From contig JAZBRS010000050.1 of assembly GCA_037176725.1 (NCBI GenBank), positions 19,362,001 through 19,426,000 on the forward strand: a stretch of 64,000 bases of DNA, read 5' to 3'. The position numbers were made by a program, and so were the translations under genes. This document shows positions 43,129-53,600 of the stretch, in pieces; position 1 is the stretch's first letter; each line of letters begins with the position of its first letter. Origin of the DNA: Posidonia oceanica. Lineage: Eukaryota; Streptophyta; Magnoliopsida; Alismatales; Posidoniaceae. Under the pieces are notes generated by a model. It worked only from the letters and a program-made list of their open reading frames with translations. It did not search any database and had not been told where the DNA came from.

Positions 43129-45311
43129 AAGAAGATTGGGGTAAGCCCTCGAGGTTCCGGCATCCTCGGAGCCTGCAAGCTCAGAAGGGGAAGGGCCAGC
43201 TACACTAGGGTGTGCGAGTGCAGGTGCGTGAGCAGCCTCCTACAGACTGATGACGAGGGTCCCATTGTCAATCAGGTCCTGAACGACATCCCGGAGAGTG
43301 AGGCAATTATCCGTCGAATGCCCCGGGGCTCGATGGTAATCGCAATGCTTGCTCACGTCATACCACCTCGGAAGAGGATTTGGTGGAGGGGGAGTTTCCA
43401 GAAGCCTCAGAAGTGACACAACCTGGGGAAAGACGGTGCCTAGCGGCTCACCAAGTGGGGTGAAGTCGCTCTTAGCGCGGTGAACTCGTCTCTGCCTAGG
43501 CTGTCGTCCTTGCCGAGCTGGTGCGACGTGATGCACTAGCTCAACGGTGACAGTGTGTGCAGTGGGTGCAAAAATAGGTGCAGGCACTAGCGGAAAAGGG
43601 TCCGGCCGACTTTCTGCAAAGGTAGGCACCTCAGGAGGATCAGCGCATGCGGCGGCATGCTGCTCGGAGTAGTCGAAAGCGGAGATGTTGCTGCTATTGC
43701 TGCTGCGATGACTGCTGGTGGTGTCGGCCTACCTAGCCAGTGCAGAAAGTGCGAGGAAATGCCCACTCTGCAGTGAGCTTTCCATACGGGTGCCAGCCCT
43801 AATCAGTGATGCAAAACTAGTGATGTATTGGATGCAAAGCAGAGTCCCTGTCGCTGGCAACGCCCCTTTGACGATCATCTCGATAGAATCCTCCTCGGAG
43901 GCTCTATCTCTGACCTGGGCGGCTGTGGAGAGCCAGCGACCGACATACTCCCCGAACGGCTCTTAGGGCCCCTACCGGATGGCGACGAGATCCTCCCTCT
44001 TGGGGATCAAGTCGAGGTTGAAAGCGTATTGCTCAAGGAAAGCCCGAGAAAGACCAGTCCAAGTCTGAACCGCAGCCGTGTCAAGGGACATGAACCACCT
44101 GAGCGCGGGACCGGTTAAACTCTTCTGAAACAGGCGGATAAGGAGCCTTTCATCAGCCCGGAGCTGAGAAAGGTCCCCACAATATGCCTTCAGATGCGAG
44201 ATAGGGCAGCCTCTACCATCATATTTATCGAAGTCCGGGATGCAGAACTTCGAGAGGAGTGCGGCCTCGGGAAAGAGACAGAGGTCGCGAAACTAGTAAG
44301 GCTGGCGGTCTTAGCCTTGCACTTGACGAAGTGCTCTCTCTAGATCACCCAACCTGGTAAGGAAGGCATTAGAGGCTGCTGCTGGCGATGGTTGTGCAGC
44401 AGAGGCAGGGACCACGTATGCTGTGCGGGTTGCGCGAGAGCGCTCCTCCAGATCCACCGTCACGCCACCTGGTGTTGTAGCGTGAGGGCCAGCATACTCG
44501 TGCGAGGGTGCGAGGTGTGGTGCCATGAATGCAGGAGCCTGAAACTGATGCAAGGAAGATGGATAGATAGTATGCTGTGTAGTGTGAGGTGCAGTGCGGG
44601 GGAGCAGCAGCTGTTGCACTGGCACGGTGCCGGGCAACGAGCCTAAGGGGTGCTGTGCTTCTGCCAATCCAGAAGACTGGCCACCAGAGGAAGGAGTTGC
44701 ATGCTGTGCAAGGTGCTGTGCAGGTGCAGGAGGTTGAAAGTGCGCTCCCATCATCGAGACTGTGAGGAGCTGGGGCGATGGAAAGGGCGGAGGTGCGGTG
44801 TAGCGAGCTTGCAGGGCTACAGAGGGTGGCACCGAAACCTCAGGAGTTGGGCAGGAAGAGCAGGCCACAGTCGGGTGGAGTGCCAGAGCCATGCTTCGCA
44901 ACCTATCGGCCTTAGCCAATAAACGCTGCACTTGTGAGGCAAAGAATGCATCGACCGACGGGCCAGGGCACAAGGAGGTATCCACCAAAGGAGGCACGGA
45001 AACCAAGGAAGCAACAGGAGTAGATCCTACGCAAAGGGTAGCCGTAGAAGGCTAGATTCCCGAGACGGGAAGGCCTTGAGATGGAACAAAAGGCGACACT
45101 CCTGGAGCCCGAGTGACGGTCACCGCGGCAGACTCGGTGACAAGCTCCAGGTCGGTTGGGGTCGACCCTTGATCCAAATAAAGGGCTGGGAGGTCTCCTG
45201 CACTAGAAGTGGAGAGGAGACGAGGGATGCCAAAGAAAGGGAAGGAGAGACCGAAATTGGTACCTCTCCTGATGCCAATGAGGAAGGAGGCTCGCCGGTA
45301 TTCCGGGCCAT
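43129..45311 (-). pseudogene. Gag of element D, decayed
   Basis: A start resembling the A and C gag (MARNTGEPP, ATG at 45309-45311), then a frameshift in the first 200 bases. A proline-rich segment is followed by a gag domain recognisable from LKAYCGDLSQL, KSLTGPALRWF and EPFGEYVGRW, and the knuckle CDYHRAPGHSTDNC (about 43306-43347), again CX2HX4HX4C. In-frame stops seen include TAG 45052-45054, TAA 44311-44313, TAG 44292-44294, TAG 43972-43974, TAA 43963-43965 and TAG 43733-43735. After the knuckle the sequence diverges and no protease follows. The protein would have packaged element RNA into particles; this copy cannot encode it. Confidence 0.82.
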
Positions 45312-46388
45312 AGCGAACGGCGAGCAAAAGTAAATAGGTCTGCGGCTGAAGGCGGGGACACAAGACTTGAGGAGAGCTACTGTCGGAGGCGACAGATGGC
45401 TCAGAGACAGAGAGGGACGCTTGGGAACCTAGCTGAAGGAACCCGCACCTACCTGCAAAACAAATAAACGTGTTAGAGGTTGGATGCAAAAAAAGTTATT
45501 AGGGTGGCATGAATGCCCTAATATGTGCTCTCTTACCATGCATGTCCTGAGTAGATGACCTACCAGGACGCACTCAGGGGTAATGGGATTATGCAGACTC
45601 CAGGTCAGAAAAAAGGCTCCCGTCTTGACCCTGCCAAAGCTCAGGTATAACGGGTGGTGCATTGGTGGCCTCGACCTTGCTAGAAGCATGGGTGGTACCC
45701 TCCAATAACACCGACGCAACCCCTGGACAAGGGGGGACAGACCGATCTACTCACACCATGCCAAAGTGTTGGGAGTAAAAGACCGGGACTATCCTTCTCA
45801 GACTGTGGGCTGACTCAAATGAGAAGAATGCATGCTTTCTAAAATGCTGATGCAAATGTTTTAGAGCATTTTACTTGCATTTTATTTACAAGGGAAAATT
45901 GCAAGTTTTGGCTCTAGTTGTACTTAGATGTTATTGCTTTGCTTTATTATGGCTTTTAGGTTAAGCAAAAGGGAAGCAAGCAAGTTCCTACTATCCTAGG
46001 CATGGCATATGCGAAGGGGAGAGAAACAAGAAGTCATGGCATGCAAGCAATTCACACAGCAAGGCAAAAAGCATGGGCATGGCATGTGTAAGTGTATGTG
46101 GTCATGATAGTGAAAAGAAAACACTTATCATGTCAAAAGCAGGCATGCATGGCATGTGCGTGTGCAGTGGCATAACAAATGTGCAAAGCAAAGCATTCAT
46201 CACCCAAAAAGCATGTATGGTGCCAAGCAATTATTTAGACATGTGATGCAGGAGAATAAAGTAACGCAAGCAATCATGGAATAAAGCGGGTAAATAAACA
46301 AGCAAGCAGGTTAAGCAGGCAGAAGCAAGAGGCAAGCAAAACACCAAAGCAAGAGGCGAGAATGCCAAGACGAAAGTCGGAGTACTGC
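45312..46388 (-). other. 5' leader of element D
   Basis: Untranslated. The part at 45520-45840 is related to the A and C leaders (GGTGGTGCATTGGTGGCCTC, GGGTGGTACCCTC, and a CCCCTGGACAAGGGG hairpin near 45720-45734). The remainder is A-rich with CATGGCATG words. Confidence 0.55.
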
Positions 46389-46406
46389 TCCCCAGCGGAG
46401 TCACCA
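46389..46406 (-). promoter_or_regulatory. Primer-binding site of element D
   Basis: On the minus strand TGGTGACTCCGCTGGGGA begins one base after the LTR end. Compared with A and C it has T for C at the fourth position, which would make a G-U pair with the same tRNA. Confidence 0.78.
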
Positions 46407-46407
46407 C

Positions 46408-49400
46408 TGTAGTAATCCTGAATTCTGATCGTCCATGCACGTTACCAAAGCTTGCGTGCACCGATCAAAATTGGCTCACTATATGCGGCTGGATCCGAGG
46501 GAAGAACTCGACTCGGAAACGCTGGCAAAAGAAAAGAAATGATAAGACAATTCGGAGTCACCACCGGGTCTATTGAATTGGAAGACAAGGAAAACCAGAG
46601 GTTAAGCATGAAAATGCATGCAAAACCAGATGCAAGGAGGGGCAAAGGGATGTAAGGCTAAGCTAAGCTATGCTATGCTACTATGCTATGCTATGCTATG
46701 CTATGACTCAAGCCTAGGATAAAGGAAAGGTCGATGCGAGCCAAGAGAAAGGGCAAGGACTCCTGTTATGCATGGGGAAGGTGTTAGGCACCCCGATACG
46801 TCCGAGAGTCGATCTTTCTTAGGCAATCTCGCGCTAATGCAGGGAATTGCTAGCCTAATGCCTAAATACCATACATGCTTACCTACTATGCATTGGAAAT
46901 AAACGTGCTATCTATGTGCTCAGCCACGCTGCTAGTGTTCCGAACTGGGCGGACCCTGGTTCATGAGAACTCCTAAGCAGTAAGCATCACGGCCCTATAT
47001 GCAGATGCAGGCGATAAGACAAAACAGCAGGGAAACCAAGCAATGCAAGCGACATACGAGCGATAAAGCAAAGCAGGTGCGGAAAATGGTGTGAAAATGC
47101 GGAAAATAATGCAAGGCATGGAAAACGATGCAAAAGGCAGAAAGCGATGCAAAGGGGCGCAGAAATCCATGCAAAGGAGTAGGAAAACAATGCAAAATGC
47201 AGAAAACAGGGCAAAACGCAGAAAACGAGGCAAAACGGGGTGCGAAATCGAAACAAAGGGGTGGGCAACATGCATTGGGGTTGCAGCAAGCCATAGAAGC
47301 GAAAAAGTGCGAAAAACAGCAAGCAAAGCGAAATCGGCGCTTTAAAATGGCTGACAGCCATCTGCAAGTATTGGACGCTGGCAACACCAGCGTCCAACGT
47401 TGGACACTAGCAATGCTGGCGTCCAACACCTGCTGGAGGCAGACAGCATGCAGATTTTGAAAAACAATGCATTCTAACTATATGGATGCAATACAGATGC
47501 AAAAATGCAACTAAATGGGTGACTAACATGCAAATCTAACCTAATAGAAGATTAAAAGAGGAATTAGAGCAAGGAGCATGCCAGAATCAAGGATTCAAGC
47601 TAGTAGGTTGTTAGACGGCTATAAGCTAGGCATCCAACGTTAGACGCCAGAGTGGCTGGCGTCCAACACAGAACAGAAGACAGAGGAGAGAAGGGAGCAT
47701 ACAAGTGATAGGTGAGAATAGGGATCATGCATTTGGGTTACTGGAGATGAGCATGGGGCAAGCAAGCAAACATGGGAAGCATAAAAAATTAATTCAGACC
47801 TCACCTGCAGGCTGTGCCAGGTCAAAGACGCAACCAGGTCGTTGGACGCGAGCTCGTCCGACGTCCAATGTTGGACGCCAGCTCCAGCAGCGTACAACGC
47901 CCTGGGAGGCACAACACACAAAGAGAACATGCATAAACAAGCAAATAATCCACAGAAATTAAAGAACAGTTGCTACTGATGCTAGACATGCATAGGAACA
48001 CAGGAGATAAGCAAACAAGGAGATCAAAAAGGCATGCAAGCTTTAAACAAATGAATGAGGAGCCAGGACGTTGGACGCTAGAGCCAGCAGCGTCCAACGT
48101 TGGACGCTGAAGGCTCTGGCGTCCAATGACCTAGACCTGCAGACTCACCTGCTCTAAAGGGGGAGCTCAGCTCAGACCCCACCTACATGCATGCAGATGA
48201 ACCAAGGCATATCAGAGCAAAATAAACATCCACAGCAAACATGGCAAGCATTTAAACCAAGAGAAAAAGATAAAGAGGAAGCATGCATAAGAATATAAGC
48301 TTAAAACTTGCAAAAAGGGAATGAGCAACTTAAAGAAATCCTAGCAAACCTAAGCATGATTGCCATAGTGTCCAGGCATCTCTAAGTAGGCATGGGTCAC
48401 AAAATAACATCAAAAATATGCATGATGTAGGCATGGCAGCAAAGCAAAGCAAACAGAGGTGTTGGACGCCAAGAGAACCAGCGTCCAACGTTGGACGCGG
48501 CTCACCCTAGCGTCCAACGCAGGCAGGAGACAGACCGGACTTAAAGCATGCAAAAAGGTTTCAAACAAGCATGGAATAAGCTAGTAGGCATGGCATAACA
48601 TCAGAGAACATTTAAGGAAGCATGCAACACAAACTTGCAGAAAAAAAGCTAACAAAAGGGCGTAGAAAGCATCTGAACAAAAGCTGAGCAAGAGGAGCCA
48701 TTGGACGTTGGCCTATGCCGCGTCCAACGTTGGACGCACCAGCTAGTGCGTCCAACACACTAAACTCCATTCCGGCCACAAATCGTGGCCAAAAGGATTC
48801 AGAAAATTGCAAAGTTGCAAGGGAAGACTCAGACTAGCATGCATGACCTATAGGGATAGGGTGCTTACCTTGTCGCGGCCTGGAATGGCGTGTCGACCTC
48901 CTTCACCAGCATTGCGGAAGTGGACGACCAGCTGACTCCAGCGAGCTCGTGCGGGCTGCTGGAGGCGCAGGAGAGGTTGGCGAATGGTCCGGGAGGAAGG
49001 TGGACACTTGGTTTCTCTCTAGAGCTGGTGAATTGCAGTGGAAATGGGCTATGCTCCTCTGTGTGTGTTGAGGAAGATGGGTGGTTGGTGCTGGTTTTGT
49101 TTGCAGGGTGCATGGGTTCTACTGCGGATTGCAGCAGCTTGGGTGGGAATTGCAAGCAAATGGCAGAGGCTCTGGGTATGGGATGGCCACGAGGATTGGT
49201 AGGAGGGGTGTGGGCATGTCAGTCGGCGGCGAGAGAGCCAATAGTGGCTGACAGAGGCGGCAGGGGTCAGTGAGGGCAAGGAGAGTAGGATTTTGGCTAA
49301 AATGGAGAAGAGATGGGTAGTTACTCAAGCTTGGAAGGTAGTGGATGGCGTGGAGTGGAGGAAGGGATAGGTAGTAAGTGCGGGCAGGCGGTGGATTGGA

Positions 49401-49756
49401 CGGAAGGTGAGCTGGAAGGGGCGGAACAGCCGCTGCTGCAACCGAGCCGTTGGACGCCAAACCAGAGGGCGTCCAACGTTGGACGCTGGAACAGGGCGCG
49501 TCCAATGTTGCATGTTGCCTATTCTAGCGTCCAACCCACTCAGTTGGCAAAAGGCTGCAAAAGGGCTTGGGCTTGGGCCAAAGAGGTGGAAAAAGGTGTA
49601 AAAAGGCTTGAGATTTTGGCTTGGGATTTAGGTGAGGTTTTGAGCTAGGTTTTGGACTAGAAAAGAGGTAGAAAAAAGGAGTGCAAATTCCAGAGTCCGC
49701 ACGAGCCTGTAGGAGAAAACAACCAACTTCCGGGCTGTCAGAATGGGGTGTCTACA
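46408..49756 (-). repeat. Right (5') LTR of element D
   Basis: Complete LTR, TGTAGTAATCC to GGTGTCTACA. It carries the uninterrupted B target site (46886-46890) and seven double-hairpin modules at 47371-47427, 47610-47667, 47841-47899, 48070-48127, 48461-48519, 48700-48755 and 49449-49507, each exactly 11,089 bases from its partner in the left LTR. A TATGCTATGC microsatellite lies at 46665-46703. GGAAG (49757-49761) follows and would be the target duplication, but the left copy is outside the window. No gene is seen. Confidence 0.92.
47371..49507. repeat. Seven double-hairpin modules in the right D LTR
   Basis: Same modules as 36282-38418. Small differences between the two LTRs fall both in arms and in loops (for example GTTGGACACC in the left module 5, GTTGGACGCC in the right), so the arms are not absolutely frozen. 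Confidence 0.85.
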
Positions 49757-50643
49757 GGAAGCTACTCACCCCAACTGGGCAAGTTGTCCTCACTCAGGAC
49801 AAACCACAGGGCACGCCTAATATACGGCGACCTCAACTCAGTGCTCTGAACCACTAGAGGCTCCAACCCCTAAGCTCAGCCAGCACTAGTGCTCCGAACC
49901 ACTAGAGGCTCCAACCCCAAGGCTCAGCCAGCACGCAAAACCAGGCGAGTCCCAGTGCCCATAACAACTAGAGTATCACGCCTAGCTACGCAGGAGTATC
50001 ATACCTCTCGAGTCCGCTGCTACGATACCGCTAGGTACAGCCGGCACCCCGACCCCCAAACCTCAACCCAAGCAAAGTGTGCGACACACCAGGAACGCTG
50101 TCGCATTCCTAGGTCCAGCCAACACAACTCCCAGGTTTTCGGCCACGGAAAACCTCGACAAAACCATTTGCAAACCATTCATATTTTCCTCAGAAATCTC
50201 TTTGAAAACATTTATTAAATATCATGGGCTAAAGCACAAAAAGCCCAAAAACCAACTGAGGGAAACCACATTGGAAAACATTCGCTAAGAAAACACTCAG
50301 CCTCTGATTCGGTACGCCGAAATTCACCGGAATGTGGGATCAAGGCTGAGGTTCACAACTTAGCATTGGAACGGAGCTCCGTCTTGGACCGGCGCTCCGT
50401 TTTGCTACAGCAAATGGGGATCCGCCCAAAAACGGGACTCCGGACCAGGGGAAAACGGGGCTCCATTCCAAAAACAGAACTCCGGACCAGGGGAAAATGG
50501 GACTCCGTTCTACCAATGGGGCTCCGTTCCAGGTTAGTTCAGAAAACTTAAAGAACCGACTTAAACCCCTAAACGCCCGAAACAAACTCAAAAACTAGCG
50601 TGCCATATATCGAAATCACCGGAATAAAACAAGGAATGCAACC
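49757..50643. other. Unassigned spacer between elements D and C
   Basis: 887 bp not covered by elements A-D. It has a 48-bp tandem duplication (49841-49888 and 49889-49936, CCACTAGAGGCTCCAACCCC core) and imperfect repeats with GACTCCGGACCAGGGGAAAA (50370-50540). The largest open frame (49889-50218) has no recognisable family. It is the only candidate here for flanking genomic DNA, though the repeats suggest yet another transposon remnant. Confidence 0.5.
49841..49936. repeat. 48-bp tandem duplication
   Basis: Two adjacent units with about five mismatches, both containing GAACCACTAGAGGCTCCAAC and CTCAGCCAGCAC. Confidence 0.85.
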
Positions 50644-53600
50644 TGTTGACACCCTATCTTGGCAGGCTTGGACCATTTGGAGCCCTCCTAGTGACTGTTG
50701 GACTCAAACTCAAAGCAAACCAAACCCTAACCCTCTTCTTTACCCTTCAAAACCAGCCAAACTTGACCTAAGCCTTTACCCCTCTTCCCAAGCTCAAAAC
50801 CTGACCAAAATCCACAGGAAAACTCACCCCTGATGACTTAGCAAACCTACCCAAAAACCCGCAAAAATTCAAATCAAGACCATTCCCAAAAACCCTAGAA
50901 AACCTAGGTAAAACTCCCCTTTTTCTACACCTTAAAATCCCTCCAAAACCTCCTTGGAATCAAACCAAAACTGCAGAGCCAGCTCCTCAAACCCTAGACT
51001 ACCCACTCTCCAACTTTCATCCCATTCCAAGACCTCTAAGCCTCTCATTTGCCCAAATTATCGTTTTCTCTCTCCGGGATTATCGTTTTCTCTCTCCTCT
51101 CTCTCTCCTGATTATCATCCCTCTTTTCATCACCCTCTTGTTCTCTTTCTGGCTTGGCTGTGGGCCCCCTTTGTACTTCTATCCCTTCTCTATCTTATTC
51201 CTATTTTTATTTTATTTTTAGCATTTTCCCTGAATTTTAAAAATCATTTCCCTCAAACCTATCTCTTTTCCTTTTACTTCCCTCTTTTTTCCATTCCTTT
51301 CCTCCTTCTCTTTCCCTTTTCTCTCTTTTGCAAAAACCCACAAAAATCCCTAAAAATCTGTAAAACCCCAAAACATAAAAGAAACAAATCAGATTTCTAA
51401 GAAAAATAATTAAAAAACATTAAACAAACAATTAAAAACTCAAACTTAACTAAATCAAGCTAAAAAAGAAATCAAGCATGCAAACTAAAAAAATGCAAAA
51501 CAAACTAAAAGAAAATACTGTAAAATCAAAGAAAAAAAAACTGAAATAAAATCAAAAGCAACCTAAAGTGAAAACTCTATCAAAAGAATTAAAAAAAACA
51601 AACCCTAAAAAGAAGTAAAACAATTAAAACCCTAAGATAAACAATTAATGAAAGAAAAAGCCTAACCTAACAAGCCTAAGAAAAAAACAACCTAAGGACT
51701 TAATTAAAAAAAAGAAAATGAAGAACACATTAAAAGACTTAAAAAACACTTAATCAGACAAGAGAAACCTAATTAAAAAAAAAACATCAAGAAAAATTAA
51801 CAAATAAAAAATCAAAACCTAATTCAAAAGACTTAAGAAAGAAAAACCTAAAAGGCTAGAACTAAAAAGCCCAAAACCCATTCTAATCAATATAAAAATA
51901 AATCTTAAAAATCCTAATTAAACATCCTAAGTGCTTAACAAGAAAAATACAATTTAAAAAACAATTTAAAAGATTTAACAAACATTTAATCAAGTGGAAA
52001 ACAAATTAAGAACAAAACAAAACCCTAAAACCCTAATCAAGCCCAAAACACACTAATTAACCCAAAACAGTCATTAAAAAAAATCTAATTAAAATCCTAA
52101 CTCACAACACAACCTTTCTAGTATTTTTTATTTTTTTTAATTTATTTTTTCCTATTTTATTTCTCTTCTTTTCCCTCTCTTTCTTTCTTCTTTCTCATTT
52201 TTATTTCCTTTTTTCCTTGCTGGACCCGTCGGCCCGTTTCTCTCCTTCCTCTTTATTTTTTTTTCTTTTTTTCTCTGGCCCGTCAGGCCGCTAATCCCTC
52301 CTCCCTTCTTCCTTTCTTCCTTTCTTTCATTTCTTTCTGCCAACAGCAGCACCTTGCTTCTTCTTCCTCCTCTCCTTCCCTCTCTGATTTTGAAATCTCA
52401 GCACGCTTCCTCTGCAGACTCACCCTCTCACAGCCGGCCGCCCGTTGCAGCACTCTTCCTCTGCCTTTGCTCCACCTTTCGGCGTTTGCAGCTCCCTAGG
52501 CCACGCCTCTCGCCGGCCTACTCCTCATTGCCATAGCTGCCAACTCCCTGTCGATTGCTGCCAATCTCCTGCAACCAGCCTTCCCAAGCCACCTCCTGCA
52601 ATTGCATTCGAGTGCTCCCACTCGAACAAAACCTTCCGCTCCTTCTTCCTCCTTCAGAGAGAGAGCTTTGCGTCGTCCGGGGAGAAAAACCAAAGACCCA
52701 TTCCATTGCATTTTCTTCTGCCTGAGCGACCTCCATTCTCCTCTTCTTCACCTTCCAATTCCAGAGAGAAGAGAGCAGCAGAAGAGAGTGTCTGAGGGAG
52801 TCTCCAGCATCCCGGAGAGAAGCCTCAATCCCAGAGCATTCTCCACACCCAATCCTCCTCCTTTCTCTTCTGGAATCTTCAGAAAATCCTCTTCTTTCTT
52901 TCCCAGCAAACCAGCATCCTTCCCGGCCATCATCCTCCTCCCAATTACTCCCCCAAGTTCACCCAACAACCAGCCATTTCCCTTCACCATTCTACAGCCT
53001 TTCCACCACCCAAAGCTACCCTGATCACCCTCTGAAAGCCAACTGCAACCCAACAGAACCCACTCCGCAATTCCCTCCTCCAGAACTCACAGCATCCTTC
53101 CAAACTACACCCAAACACTCACCTGCACTCCACCTTTCCAGGCCACCTGACATCAGACCTCCTCATCCACTACAAACCCCAAGCTCCACTACAAACACCT
53201 TGCTTCGCTTCTGACCAAAATCAGTCCATCTCTCCATTTTCTCTCTACATGCTCCAGAACCCTCAGCCAACCATCCAAACCCCTTCGCCAGCATCCCAGC
53301 AGTCCTCCGGAAGGCTCCACCCAAGCCGAGGAGCAGCAGACAGCTCCCCCGGCCTCCGGCAGCTCATAGTCGACCCACAAACCGCATTTCCTCGTTCGAG
53401 CAGCAGAACCGCCACTTGATCATCTGGGAAGCACCGGAGCACCACCCTGAGAGGAGCCGAACTGCCGCGAGCCGCTGGAAGCCTCCTCTGCAACCGGACG
53501 AAGACCGCCGGCCAGCTCCGACTCTGTCGAGGTCGGGAGCACACTCCAGACGCTACCGCAGGTACTTCTCGCTCTTCCCCGCTCTCTCTCCTCCGCCTGC

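Larger units (their letters stand above)
35797..49756 (-). mobile_element. Element D: gag-only, non-autonomous Tat-like retrotransposon, interrupted by B
   Basis: The right LTR is complete (46408-49756, 3,349 bp); the left LTR is present from 35797 to 38667, its first part lying beyond element B outside the window. The two are collinear over 2,871 bp with no net length change and about 1-2% mismatch by eye. Sense is minus: primer site 46389-46406, leader, decayed gag, hairpin arrays, polypurine tract 38668-38680. No protease, RT, RNase H, integrase or DUF7745-like sequence is found in the interior (38668-46407, 7.7 kb). D is older than B, which inserted into its LTR. Confidence 0.9.

Noticed and set aside
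43718..44118. Plus-strand open frames across the D gag
   Set aside because: Antisense shadows of the gag domain; the minus strand carries the recognisable motifs.
49889..50218. 109-residue open frame in the D-C spacer, considered as a host gene
   Set aside because: No recognisable family, a start inside a tandem duplication, and no intron or untranslated-region signals.
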